64,000 bases of DNA. Origin: DATHZQ01 sp965216945 (GTDB taxonomy: Bacteria; Actinomycetota; Acidimicrobiia; Spongiisociales; UBA5794). The position numbers and the translations under genes are program-made. Positions 24,689 through 32,976 of the stretch are shown in pieces (position 1 is the stretch's first letter; each line of letters begins with the position of its first letter). The stretch covers positions 1,240,001-1,304,000 of the forward strand of contig CBDCGU010000003.1 of assembly GCA_965216945.1 (NCBI GenBank), written 5' to 3'. A model generated the notes under the pieces. That model worked only from the letters and a program-made list of their open reading frames with translations, did not search any database and was not told the DNA's origin.

Positions 24689-27310
24689 TCACCCGGCGCC
24701 AAAACACACGAAAGAAGCGGCGGCGGCGGCTTCGGTGCGGGAACGGGTCGATGCCGCCGCCGTCGCCAGCGCCGCCGCCGGTGATCGCCCCGCGTTGAGC
24801 GACTTGTGGAACCGCTGCATGAAGCGGCGGGTCGCCACGGTGTCGGGGACGAGACCGACACTCGCAACCAGCGCCTTCGTACCCAGCGAGTGGAACGCCG
24901 ACGCCAACCCCAGCAACTCGTCGCCCGGACGGGCAGCCGACAGGCCGGATTCGCACGCAGAGAGCACCACCACTTCGGGTGCCACGTCGAGCCGTTCGAG
25001 GTCGTAGACCGTGAGGTCGCCGTCGGCGAGATGCAGCGCCGAGAACATCGGATTCTCTGCGTTGAAACTGCCGTGGCAGGCGAAGTGTGCAAGCGCCGCC
25101 CCGTCGATCGTATCGATCACGCGCTCGACGGTGGCTTGCCTGCTGTTGAACCGAACGCTGTTCTCGTAGATGTGCTGCAGGTTGCGCACCTCTTGGGATG
25201 CATGGGCGAGCCGGGGTCCGGCGGCGAGCACGATCGGGCCTCGGGAAGGCCGCTCCCGCCGGCTCTCCAGCCACACCGTGGCCGAGGGCACGACCGACAG
25301 CTCTCTGCCGCGACACGACGGGAGAAGCGACCACGGCACGGCGTAGAGATTCGCCGGCGGGACGATCACGAGGGGTCCCGGCCCGAGCCGGAGTGACCCG
25401 AAGAGCGCACTGTCGAGTTGCGACGCCACCTGTGCGGCGAGCTGCGGCGCCATGTCGCCGTCGGCCGATCGAGCGGACCGGCGCATCAGCAGCCGCAGGC
25501 TGTCGAGCTCCGCCTTCATCGGTGCCGCCGAGTCGATGTGGTGCCTGCGAGACCGTCGGGCATCGACGACCAGTGCCCACAACTCTCCGTCGAGATCTGC
25601 GATCTCGACGAGCACCCTGTCGCCGAGGCACCGGCGGACGGAGGCCAGATCGGCCACGTCGCGGTCGGGGCCACGATCGCGGCCCGACACGGAACGGGCT
25701 CGCACCGCAACTACCCGCTGCAGCTCCGATTGCCTCGTCCGCATGGCGCCCAGCTCGTCCGGACCCGCACGTCGCAGTGCGTCGGTGAGGAGCCGCAGCT
25801 GCTGCGTCGCCTCGGCCAGCTCGGTGTCTTGCGGAGGGGTGACCGGTCGTAGTCTCATCGCAGACGCCCTGGTGCGCTCCATCCAGCGCAACAGCCTGTC
25901 GTTGCCGGACGCCGCGAGCGCAAGCTCGAGGCCGATCCGGCCGAGCTCGTTGGCGTGGTCGGCGACACCCACCCGCACGTCCGTCGCCCCCAGGGCTGCC
26001 TGGAACGTGGTCAACGTCCGCATCCCGGCACGGGCCGCCGCATCCGCCCCCCGCCCGTTTCCCTCGGCGCGACGCAGCAGCGCCAGCGCCAACCATCCTT
26101 GGATTCCGACCTCGACCGGACCAACGCGCCGATTCTCGGCCACGGCGAGCAGATCCGCCCTGGCACCTCGGATGTCGCCACGCTGCAAACCGATACGGCC
26201 GGCGATGAGGCGGGCACCGGCCGCCGGAATGTATTGCCCGGCCTGGTCCAGGTCGGCCGCCAGCGCTCGCGCCTCGCGCTGAGTCCGTTTCGTCGGCGAG
26301 TCGTGATCGACGCCTGCGAGCAATGCCAGGTACCTGGCGTGGGCACCCCATCCGGTCCGGTTCTGCTCGTCGAACATGGCGGCTGCCTCGAGCGCCGACT
26401 CGCGGGCACTGCGCATCTTCCCGGCACGGAGCTGGGCGGTCGCCAGCGCCAGCGTCGCCTCGGCGGCGTCGGCGCCGAGCCCCGCCTCCCGCATCTGCCG
26501 GCGTGCCGCCGCGGCCATGTGCGCCGCATCCGTGTACAAGCCGGCGGACATCAGCGCCTCGCAGTGGCTCACCTGTACTTCGTAGGCGGCGCCGGTGAGC
26601 TCCTGCACGCGCGCTTCGCTCTCGTCGAACCGGCGGAGGGCGGTTGCGATGTCCCCTCGGTACAGGGCGACCAGACCGAGGTTCTGTTGGGCTCCGGCGG
26701 CTTCGGCCCTGATCCCGAGGTCGTCGAAGATGTCGCGAGCCAGCGTCAGCTCCCTCTCTGCCATGTCGAGATCGCCCGAGTACACGAGCAGGTGCCCCCG
26801 GTTGTGCAACGTCATCGCCTGGCGCATGCGATCCCCCGACGCCTCGAACGCCGGCAGCGCCTGATCCCAGGCGGCGAGCGCCTCCTTGCGGTTTGCCATG
26901 CGGGCATGGATGCTGCCGAGCTGGAAGTCGGCCCGCGCCGCCATGGCCGGGTCATCGACGGAGCGTGCAACCTGCAGGGTCTCCAAAGCTGCCGTCATGT
27001 CACCGGCGATCGCCTGTGAGCCCGACAGCGAGAGCCTCGCCTCGGCCGCGAGCACCGGGTTGTCGGCCCTGCCCGCTGCGTCCGCCGCGCCCTCGAGGTA
27101 GTCGATCGAGTCGCCCAGCGTTGCGGCCCACCGCGCCGCCAGGCCCATCGCCCGCAGAATGATCGACCGCGTTGCGTGCTCGGTGCGGTCCAGCGCATCG
27201 AGCAACTCCGCACCTTCGGCGAGCACCCGTTTCGGGGATCCCCGCGCCTCCGTCACGAGGCGCCGGGCGTGCTCGCGCAGCTCCTCGCCGGCAATCGTTC
27301 CGGCACTCAT
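24689..27310 (-). CDS. TPR-CHAT caspase-like protease
   Basis: An 873-residue cytosolic protein. Residues about 1-480 are TPR-like helical repeats (AAWDQALPAFEASGDRMRQA, ALYRGDIATALRRFDESEA). Residues about 580-873 form a CHAT domain, a clan CD cysteine peptidase related to caspases and separase. The catalytic dyad is visible: His746 in HFACHG and Cys786 in VVLSACESGLS. Such TPR-CHAT proteins are switched on when the repeats bind a trigger and then cut a specific partner. It heads an operon with an ECF sigma factor and a small beta-rich protein and is divergent from a membrane subtilase. The C-terminus is intact and Ala-rich. The substrate is unknown. Confidence 0.9.
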   Translation of the reverse strand: MSAGTIAGEELREHARRLVTEARGSPKRVLAEGAELLDALDRTEHATRSIILRAMGLAARWAATLGDSIDYLEGAADAAGRADNPVLAAEARLSLSGSQAIAGDMTAALETLQVARSVDDPAMAARADFQLGSIHARMANRKEALAAWDQALPAFEASGDRMRQAMTLHNRGHLLVYSGDLDMAERELTLARDIFDDLGIRAEAAGAQQNLGLVALYRGDIATALRRFDESEARVQELTGAAYEVQVSHCEALMSAGLYTDAAHMAAAARRQMREAGLGADAAEATLALATAQLRAGKMRSARESALEAAAMFDEQNRTGWGAHARYLALLAGVDHDSPTKRTQREARALAADLDQAGQYIPAAGARLIAGRIGLQRGDIRGARADLLAVAENRRVGPVEVGIQGWLALALLRRAEGNGRGADAAARAGMRTLTTFQAALGATDVRVGVADHANELGRIGLELALAASGNDRLLRWMERTRASAMRLRPVTPPQDTELAEATQQLRLLTDALRRAGPDELGAMRTRQSELQRVVAVRARSVSGRDRGPDRDVADLASVRRCLGDRVLVEIADLDGELWALVVDARRSRRHHIDSAAPMKAELDSLRLLMRRSARSADGDMAPQLAAQVASQLDSALFGSLRLGPGPLVIVPPANLYAVPWSLLPSCRGRELSVVPSATVWLESRRERPSRGPIVLAAGPRLAHASQEVRNLQHIYENSVRFNSRQATVERVIDTIDGAALAHFACHGSFNAENPMFSALHLADGDLTVYDLERLDVAPEVVVLSACESGLSAARPGDELLGLASAFHSLGTKALVASVGLVPDTVATRRFMQRFHKSLNAGRSPAAALATAAASTRSRTEAAAAASFVCFGAG

Positions 27311-27485
27311 GACACATCCTCCACGCCTGAGGTGTCGCTAGCCCCCCGACCGGCAACGTCCGCCGCGTCGACTGCGAACCGGTGACATCGCCAACGAAAC
27401 CGGACGGAGCACTAGGGTCGCAACATTGGCTGTATTTGGGGACATCTAGCGAACTCTCGTCGATCGAGCCTACCTGTGAGGAAGT

Positions 27486-28967
27486 ATGGAGTCGCCGAAC
27501 GAACCTCCCGATGTGAAGCCCTCGAACGCCGAGAGCACGGATGTTGGGCGTCGCCCACTGTGGCTGATCGTCGTGATCGTTCTGCTCATCATCGGGATCA
27601 TCCTCTTGCTCCTGTGGTGGCGCCAGCACAGGTGCCCCGACACGGCGCGGGAGCAGCGCGAGGCTGCCGGCATTCCAGCCGATGAAGCGCTGCTCCACGA
27701 TCAGGGAGACGGCTACTACCTGGCCGGGCTGGTCGTAGGACGGGATGGCCCGCCAGTCGACACGGATGCGGTCGAGCTGCTGGACGCAGACGACATCGAC
27801 GAGGCATTGCGATGCACCTCAAGCGACAAGTCCTCCGGTGCGGATTCGGGAAGCCAGTTGGACGAGATCGTGAACGTGTACCGCATCGTGGACCCGCTCG
27901 ACGACCCGATCGTCATCTCCAGAGAGAACCCGGGCTTGGCTCCGGTGTACGTCGTCGCACCCTCCGTCCACTGGTCGTTCGAGCCCGGCGGCGAAGATGC
28001 CCAACCTTTCTGGTCGTTCCTGGAAGCGGACGAAGGCGTAGGGAGAAACCCGCTTGCCGGATCGGCAGCGGCCACGTCGACCACCGACCGGATCATTGCC
28101 GTCGTCGACACCGGCTACATCGAGACCGGCATCCCGCCCATCGACGACTTCGTCATCTATGACCCGGACGAGGACACCGACCCCGGCAGTGGTCTGGGCC
28201 ACGGCGTGCACATCGCCAGTCTCATCCGGCAGGTGGCGCCCAACGCCGAGGTCTCGATCGCCCGCGCCGAACCGGGCGAGTTCGACGACGTGCTGCGACC
28301 GAGGAACCACGGAGACGAGACCCTGTCGCCGAACGTGCCGTTCACGAACGAGTTGGAGGTTGCGGCGGCAATCGCCCGTCTCATCGACCGCCACTCGACC
28401 GACGAGGTGGCGGCGCTGAATCTGTCGCTCGGCACCTGGGCGGAGGAACTGACCGACGACAGTCCGGTCCGGATCGCGCTGGAAGCGTGGTGGAGCTCGG
28501 CGCCGGGAGCAGAGAGCCGTGTCTTCGCCGCGGCAGGAAACGAGAACCTCGCACCCGACGGTCTGCAGTTCTTCCCCGCCGCGCTGACACTCGAAGTGGA
28601 GGGCGAGGGTGCCCGCTATCCGCAGCTCACCGCCGTGCAGCCCACGGACCAGGACGGCAACCCGGTGTATTGGACCGAAACCGGCCAGCGAGCAACGTTC
28701 GACGGGCAACCATGGGCCACCGCCGAGATGCTCGGCGTCGACCTGCTGGGTGTCTGCGGCCCCACCGCCGAGACGTGTGTGTTGGCAGGCGCAGTCAACG
28801 CAGCCGGCGAGACCGCCCGCTTCGCATCGTGGTCGGGAGCGTCTTTCGCCAGCCCGGTGGTCGCCGCCATCGCAGTCAACAACGAGCGGGTCACCCGCCA
28901 GAACAGGCCCCAGGCCGTGCCGGACTACGCCGACGTGCCCGGTCTCAGTTACCTGCCCGCACCGTGA
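27486..28967 (+). CDS. membrane-anchored subtilisin-like serine protease
   Basis: A 493-residue S8-family peptidase. The ATG follows GAGGAA. One membrane helix lies at about 26-45, then a 150-residue prodomain-like segment, then the catalytic domain with Asp208 (IAVVDTG), His239 (GHGVHIAS), the oxyanion Asn in AAGNEN, and Ser453 (SGASFASP). The Ser motif reads GAS where most subtilases have GTS. The catalytic core is short compared with secreted subtilisins and carries a Cys pair (GVCGPTAETC) consistent with an oxidising outside location. It is divergent from the CHAT gene across 175 bases that must hold both promoters. A two-protease relay with the CHAT protein is suggested by position. Confidence 0.86.
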   Translation: MESPNEPPDVKPSNAESTDVGRRPLWLIVVIVLLIIGIILLLLWWRQHRCPDTAREQREAAGIPADEALLHDQGDGYYLAGLVVGRDGPPVDTDAVELLDADDIDEALRCTSSDKSSGADSGSQLDEIVNVYRIVDPLDDPIVISRENPGLAPVYVVAPSVHWSFEPGGEDAQPFWSFLEADEGVGRNPLAGSAAATSTTDRIIAVVDTGYIETGIPPIDDFVIYDPDEDTDPGSGLGHGVHIASLIRQVAPNAEVSIARAEPGEFDDVLRPRNHGDETLSPNVPFTNELEVAAAIARLIDRHSTDEVAALNLSLGTWAEELTDDSPVRIALEAWWSSAPGAESRVFAAAGNENLAPDGLQFFPAALTLEVEGEGARYPQLTAVQPTDQDGNPVYWTETGQRATFDGQPWATAEMLGVDLLGVCGPTAETCVLAGAVNAAGETARFASWSGASFASPVVAAIAVNNERVTRQNRPQAVPDYADVPGLSYLPAP

Positions 28968-29288
28968 GAAAACGCGTATCAACACGGGATCAGCGAACTC
29001 ATATCAGGTAGCCCTCACTCACACGGGCACACAGCAGAACGCCTGCGGGCAGCAATGCCGGGGGAACCGCAAGCGTTGATGACGGGGAGCACCACGGTGC
29101 TCCCCGTCACCTCGCGTCGGTGTGGTGTCGTGGATTCGGATTCGCCGTCACGCCTCGACCACCGCGGCGGCCTGCCCCGAGCTCCCCGGCATCGTCACAC
29201 ATGGCACCGAAGACGGACGCCAGGTATTTGGCGCTGAGGCGCCGCACGGGTTGCGGCGGCATCGCCTTCCTGCCGGCGCTGGCGAACG
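28968..29288. other. intergenic gap with terminator, no gene supported
   Basis: These 321 bases separate two convergent genes and contain the hairpin at 29080-29109. A 61-codon minus-strand frame at 29107-29292 would start with TTG overlapping the upstream stop, but it has no ribosome site and no recognisable protein. I see no RNA gene here. Confidence 0.6.
29080..29109. terminator. hairpin terminator after the subtilase gene
   Basis: A perfect 13-bp stem (TGACGGGGAGCAC and its complement) encloses a 4-base loop, about 110 bases beyond the subtilase stop and between convergent genes. It can serve both strands. Confidence 0.78.
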
Positions 29289-30446
29289 TCAAGGCGCCTC
29301 CTCCATCAACCAGATGTCGCTGCTCGTGCGCGCACCGCCGTTTTCGATCAGCAATCGGATTGCTCCGTCGACTCCGACCGCCAGCTCGGTGTCGCGGATC
29401 TGCGCCCGCACCACATCACTGGTGGTCAGCACGGGCTCGGCGAACGGATCGCTCCACGTGACACCGTCACGACTGACGACGAAACCCTGGCCGCTGCTCG
29501 TCCGACCGGCGTACAACATCAAGAGACGATCCCCGTCGCGGATCACATTCGGTCGGGTGAGAGAGCCCCGCTCCCAGCCCTGGGTGGCCTCCAGCTGCCA
29601 GGTCTCATCCGGCGTCCAGACCACCCCGTCTTCGCTCGTCGCCCGGCCAATCCGTCCGACGCCATCGAGGTCGACTCCAGCGAAGTACATCACCAGATCG
29701 CCCGATTCCAGCAGCACACTCGGGTGCTTGGCGCCGTTCGCCATCCAACCGGGGCCGGCGCCGGGGCCCAACAGCGCGCTCTCGACGACGGTCCACGGCC
29801 CCTCCGGTGCCGGTGCGGTCGCGGCCCCGATCGCAACGCCGAACATGTCGTCAGCCAGCTTCGTCTCGTAGTCGAAGTAGAGCGCCCACGTCCCGTCGGG
29901 CAATCGCACCGCCGTCCTAGCCTGCATCCCGAACTCCGCCGCCGGCACGTCGCCGGACCCGATCACCTCCGGCACCCGGATGTCCCACGACACGAGATCG
30001 TCGGAGGCGGCATAGCCGATGCCCGACACCCCCTCGCCGTAGCGGTTGAAGAGCATGTGGTAGGTGCCGTCCACGAGCACCACGCCGCCCGGTCCGACGA
30101 ACGGACCCTCGTCCTCGGACGGATCCCCGAAAGTCAACACCGGACCGTCGCCGGCGACGACCAGAGCCGCCGGCGTCGATTCGGGGACCGTGGCGACCGT
30201 GGTCGACGGGGCGGTGGTCGCCACGACGGGTTCGGCTCCGCTCCCGAAGGCGAGCGCAGCAATCCCGACGGCAGCAAGGACGACGACTGCAGCTGCCGCA
30301 CCAACGAGCAGTCGCCTCGTGACGCTGGGCACCGGCGCCGGGCGCAAGTCGGGAACCGTTCGTTCCAGATCGAGGTCGTCGAGCGGTGGCGCCGCAGCAT
30401 CGAGGTGCTCGGCGTAGGCACGCAGCTGCGACCGAAGGTCACGCAT
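29289..30446 (-). CDS. membrane-anchored five-bladed-propeller protein, putative anti-sigma partner
   Basis: A 385-residue protein: a cytoplasmic N-terminus of about 43 residues, a membrane helix at about 45-66 (RRLLVGAAAAVVVLAAVGI) and a Ser/Thr/Pro linker. An outside domain of about 280 residues follows, resembling the five-bladed GH43/GH68-like propellers. Its repeats include GTYHMLFNRYGEGVSGIGYA, GTWALYFDYETKL and DRLLMLYAGRTSSGQGF. It overlaps the sigma gene upstream by 8 bases. No full set of acidic GH43 catalytic residues can be assigned, so it may bind rather than cut glycans. Coupling to a sigma factor suggests carbohydrate-responsive control, as in clostridial SigI/RsgI pairs; that analogy is inferred. 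Confidence 0.75.
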   Translation of the reverse strand: MRDLRSQLRAYAEHLDAAAPPLDDLDLERTVPDLRPAPVPSVTRRLLVGAAAAVVVLAAVGIAALAFGSGAEPVVATTAPSTTVATVPESTPAALVVAGDGPVLTFGDPSEDEGPFVGPGGVVLVDGTYHMLFNRYGEGVSGIGYAASDDLVSWDIRVPEVIGSGDVPAAEFGMQARTAVRLPDGTWALYFDYETKLADDMFGVAIGAATAPAPEGPWTVVESALLGPGAGPGWMANGAKHPSVLLESGDLVMYFAGVDLDGVGRIGRATSEDGVVWTPDETWQLEATQGWERGSLTRPNVIRDGDRLLMLYAGRTSSGQGFVVSRDGVTWSDPFAEPVLTTSDVVRAQIRDTELAVGVDGAIRLLIENGGARTSSDIWLMEEAP

Positions 30447-30906
30447 CGCGCTTCACCCCCATCGCCCGCCGCATCTTGGCCATCCCACGGTCGATGTGCC
30501 GCTGGACCGTGGCAGCGTTCACTCCGGTCAGGTCGGCAACCTCCTGCCGGGTCCACCCGAAGCCCTCGCACAAGAGGACGGCGAGTCGCTGCCTCTCCGA
30601 CAAGCGCGACAGCGCCGCGGGGAGTCCAGGCTCGAACCACGGCGCCGCCGCCTCGGGTGCCGGCGGCAGCGCCAGGGGACGGTGCCGGTATCCCCTGGCG
30701 CGGCTTTGGCCGACCCGAAACAGGTACCCGGCCGGATTGTCCATTCCCTCGAGCCGGGACCAATGCTCCCACGCATAGGCCAATGCGTCCGCCGTCACGT
30801 CGCTCCCCACTTCAGGGCCGTACATGGAGATGAATGCGCGCCGCAGCCGTCCGCCCACGTCGTCGACGAACGTGGTGAATCGTTCTGCGGCACCTGTACT
30901 CATCAC
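30439..30906 (-). CDS. ECF/SigE-like sigma factor
   Basis: A 155-residue sigma factor. Region 2 is compact (DVTADALAYAWEHWSRLEGMDNPAGYLFRVGQSRARG). Region 4 is LSERQRLAVLLCEGFGWTRQEVADLTGVNAATVQRHIDRGM, a clear helix-turn-helix. The start may be ATG 30906 or the next ATG at 30903. Its 3' end overlaps the membrane propeller gene by 8 bases, forming a third sigma/membrane-protein pair in this window. It is shorter and less similar to the other three sigma factors. The target promoters are unknown. Confidence 0.87.
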   Translation of the reverse strand: MMSTGAAERFTTFVDDVGGRLRRAFISMYGPEVGSDVTADALAYAWEHWSRLEGMDNPAGYLFRVGQSRARGYRHRPLALPPAPEAAAPWFEPGLPAALSRLSERQRLAVLLCEGFGWTRQEVADLTGVNAATVQRHIDRGMAKMRRAMGVKRDA

Positions 30907-31015
30907 CTACACCCGGTCAGACCGCCAGGATGGTCGGTTGCGCGACAGGTTTCTCGGCTACGACGGGGCCGGTGACACGGGTGCAGCGGGCTCAGTTGCC
31001 GGGCCCGCACGGGCT

Positions 31016-31375
31016 TCAGGCGAACCGCACCTCGACGAGTGGTGATCTGCTCATCCAACTGTCGATGGCGTCCAAATGGCCGAGACGGCCGAGGACGACC
31101 TCGAAGATCGATCGGCGCTCGGTGGGCTCGGTGACGGGATGGGCCATCGCCGGCAGCTCCGCGCTCGTGGATTCCTTGAGGTGGAACACGAACTGGGGGT
31201 TGGCCAGCAAGTTGGCATACCAGCTACGTTTGCCGGGCATCCCGGTGATGAAGATGCGGCCGCCGACGTTGTGGAACCAGATCTCGATCCGCCGCGCTTC
31301 ACCGGTCTTGCGGCCCGTCGTGGTGATGTCGATCACTCGATCACTCTCGAGTGCGCTGGCGATGGCCGGGTCCAT
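31016..31375 (-). CDS. F420-dependent nitroreductase-family protein
   Basis: A 119-residue split-barrel protein of the deazaflavin-dependent nitroreductase (DUF385) family, which reduces substrates with F420H2 in actinobacteria. The family phrase VIDITTTGRKTGEARRIEIWFHNVGG is at residues 14-39, and PGKRSWYANLLANPQFVFHLK follows. The length is slightly short compared with Ddn (about 150). The product ends with SPLVEVRFA. It lies between the sigma gene and another split-barrel gene on the same strand but with gaps over 80 bases. The substrate is unknown; the cofactor call is by family. Confidence 0.85.
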   Translation of the reverse strand: MDPAIASALESDRVIDITTTGRKTGEARRIEIWFHNVGGRIFITGMPGKRSWYANLLANPQFVFHLKESTSAELPAMAHPVTEPTERRSIFEVVLGRLGHLDAIDSWMSRSPLVEVRFA

Positions 31376-31462
31376 TGGGTCTCCTCGGAACGGGGTGATT
31401 GAGCCAACCGAGCCGGGGGTTCTCTCATTCCCGTGCGGCGCTCATGGTCGTCGGCTCCCGAC

Positions 31463-31942
31463 TCAGCCGCTCCACTCCAGGATCTCGCCCTCGCCCGCAA
31501 GCAGCATCGTGCCGGGGAACACCCGCAGGCGCCAGGGGTCGAGCTCGAGCACGGCGAACTCGGGCTGCGTGGGCTCGTTCCAGACGGGAATCACGGCGGG
31601 GTCGTATCCCACAGGCTCAGGACCATTTGCGAGCATGTCCCAGATTCGGATGCACGTCTCGTCATCGTGGTGCCACGTGACGCGACATTCGGCGGTCGCG
31701 ACGTCGTGCCGTGCGTCCCAGTAGTTGACCGATGCAAACGGGCTGTGGGCGAGGTGTGCCACCTTGGTCGGCGTCGGCCCGGTCGCAACCCAGCCGGTCA
31801 ACCGCTCTCCGTCGTACTCCCAGATGGGATGCAGCACCCGCGACCGGGGTCGGTTCGACCTGTCGACGGTGGCGACCGTCGCCCACACGATCCGGTGGGC
31901 GACGTCGATGAAGGGCTTGGCGATCTCAGCGAGTGTGCTCAT
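31463..31942 (-). CDS. pyridoxamine-phosphate-oxidase-like flavin/F420 protein
   Basis: A 159-residue split-barrel protein of the PNPOx-like superfamily. The fold signature is at residues 16-50 (HRIVWATVATVDRSNRPRSRVLHPIWEYDGERLTGW) with the later KVAHLAHSPFASVNYWDAR strand. Such proteins bind FMN or F420 and act on varied substrates. The ATG at 31942 is chosen because the fold begins just after it; the longer frame to 32050 is unlikely. The adjacent DUF385 gene strengthens the F420 context. There is no pyridoxal-pathway gene nearby, so a true PNPOx role is not supported. Confidence 0.82.
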   Translation of the reverse strand: MSTLAEIAKPFIDVAHRIVWATVATVDRSNRPRSRVLHPIWEYDGERLTGWVATGPTPTKVAHLAHSPFASVNYWDARHDVATAECRVTWHHDDETCIRIWDMLANGPEPVGYDPAVIPVWNEPTQPEFAVLELDPWRLRVFPGTMLLAGEGEILEWSG

Positions 31943-32099
31943 CGGACGAGTCTGCCACGGTCGAGCAAGAGTGAAAGCGAGGCGAGGATGGGCGAGTGGC
32001 CTGGCCGCATCGCCGCCCCTGTGTGTGCCCAGATCCCAGGACTCAACCATTCCGTGTGTCGAGCCCGAACCGAGCCGGTAGCGCCTCAGGCATGCCGGT

Positions 32100-32240
32100 A
32101 TGCCCTATTCGGGGGTCGCCGACGTTCGCGCCCCCGGGTTCGCCGCAGAAGCACACCGCCAATCGGCAGCGGTTGCCGGCAGCGACCACGCCGCCGACGA
32201 TCAAGCGTTCATCGATGAAGTGAGCCTCGACGAGGCGTGA
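32100..32240 (+). CDS. shortened MazE-like antitoxin, possibly broken
   Basis: A 46-residue frame whose sequence ADVRAPGFAAEAHRQSAAVA followed by ADDQAFIDEVSLDEA matches the C-terminal half of DUF3018/MazE-type antitoxins paired with MazF. Full-length members are about 70 residues, with an N-terminal DNA-binding part. Directly upstream the same frame reads RLRHAG and is then closed by TAG at 32079-32081, where family members normally continue. So the N-terminal half is missing or lies in another frame. The stop overlaps the MazF GTG start (GTGA). It may still neutralise the toxin but probably cannot autoregulate. Confidence 0.6.
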   Translation: MPYSGVADVRAPGFAAEAHRQSAAVAGSDHAADDQAFIDEVSLDEA

Positions 32241-32569
32241 GGCGCGCCGAGATCTGGACGGCTGCCGCAGGCAGCGGCGACACCGGCAAGCCGCGCCCGG
32301 TGGTGATCATCCAAGATGACCGTTTCGATGCGACAGGTTCGGTGACCGTGTGCGCTTTCACCACCGATCCGACCGAGGCACCGTTGATTCGGCTGCCCGT
32401 GGTGCCTGACGATCAGAACGGACTGGGGATGCCCTGCAGCTTGATGGTGGACGAGATCACCACGGTGCTACGGTCAAAGCTCGGCGAGCGAGTCGGACGT
32501 CTCGCCGATGGAGACATGGTCAGGCTGGGACGCGCAATCGTGGTCGTCCTCGGACTGGCAGGCAGCTGA
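32237..32569 (+). CDS. MazF-family toxin
   Basis: A 110-residue MazF/PemK-type endoribonuclease. It begins RRAEIWTAA, followed by GKPRPVVIIQDD, the strand TVCAFTTDPTEAPLIRLPV, and PCSLMVDEITTVLRSKLGERVGRL, the region that holds the conserved R-x-x-x-x-x-x-x-G-R/x loop. The GTG start at 32237 is coupled to the antitoxin stop. The reading frame is intact, which makes the shortened antitoxin upstream notable. It is convergent with another MazF gene at 32665 less than 100 bases away. Confidence 0.88.
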   Translation: MRRAEIWTAAAGSGDTGKPRPVVIIQDDRFDATGSVTVCAFTTDPTEAPLIRLPVVPDDQNGLGMPCSLMVDEITTVLRSKLGERVGRLADGDMVRLGRAIVVVLGLAGS

Positions 32570-32664
32570 CTGACCCGATCCTGGATGTGCATGCCGATAC
32601 AGCGCAATCAACAGAACACTCGGTCGTGCCCCGACTTGGCGATCGGTGGCGGTGGGCAGCGCCG

Positions 32665-32976
32665 TCAGCAGTCGGCCATGGCTGCGAGGGTGCGGCAGAT
32701 CTGCTGGCGTGGGAACGGTAGCGAGCCGATTCGTGAGGTCAGGAAGGTCTTGCGGATCGGCTGAAGGTTGTCGAAGGACGCTGCGCACGGCGAGTCGACA
32801 CCAAGGTCTTGGTCGAGGTGTATCTCGGTCGGGATGTCACGAATGGTTCGTGTGAGTGGCGCGACCAGGATCCATTTGAGCACCGGGATGGCCTCGGACC
32901 GGGTCACGACCAGCACGGGTCGCCGCTTGTCTTCGGCCTCGGCCCACCAGATGTCGCCTTGGCGGGGTATCACCAC
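32665..32976 (-). CDS. MazF-family toxin of a second MazEF pair
   Basis: A 103-residue MazF-type RNase: IPRQGDIWWAEAEDKRRPVLVVTR, the LVAPLTRTIRDIPTEIHLD strand pair, and the CAASFDNLQPIRKTFLTSRIGSL segment typical of the active-site loop. GTG codons at 32976 and 32973 are both possible starts; translation overlaps the antitoxin end by up to 7 bases. It differs clearly from the toxin at 32237 and from the one at 2121, so the three are separate acquisitions rather than recent copies. Confidence 0.9.
   Translation of the reverse strand: MVIPRQGDIWWAEAEDKRRPVLVVTRSEAIPVLKWILVAPLTRTIRDIPTEIHLDQDLGVDSPCAASFDNLQPIRKTFLTSRIGSLPFPRQQICRTLAAMADC

Noticed and set aside
29107..29292. 61-codon minus-strand frame starting with TTG at the end of the propeller gene
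   Set aside because: No ribosome site or recognisable fold, and it spans the convergent gap next to a strong terminator.
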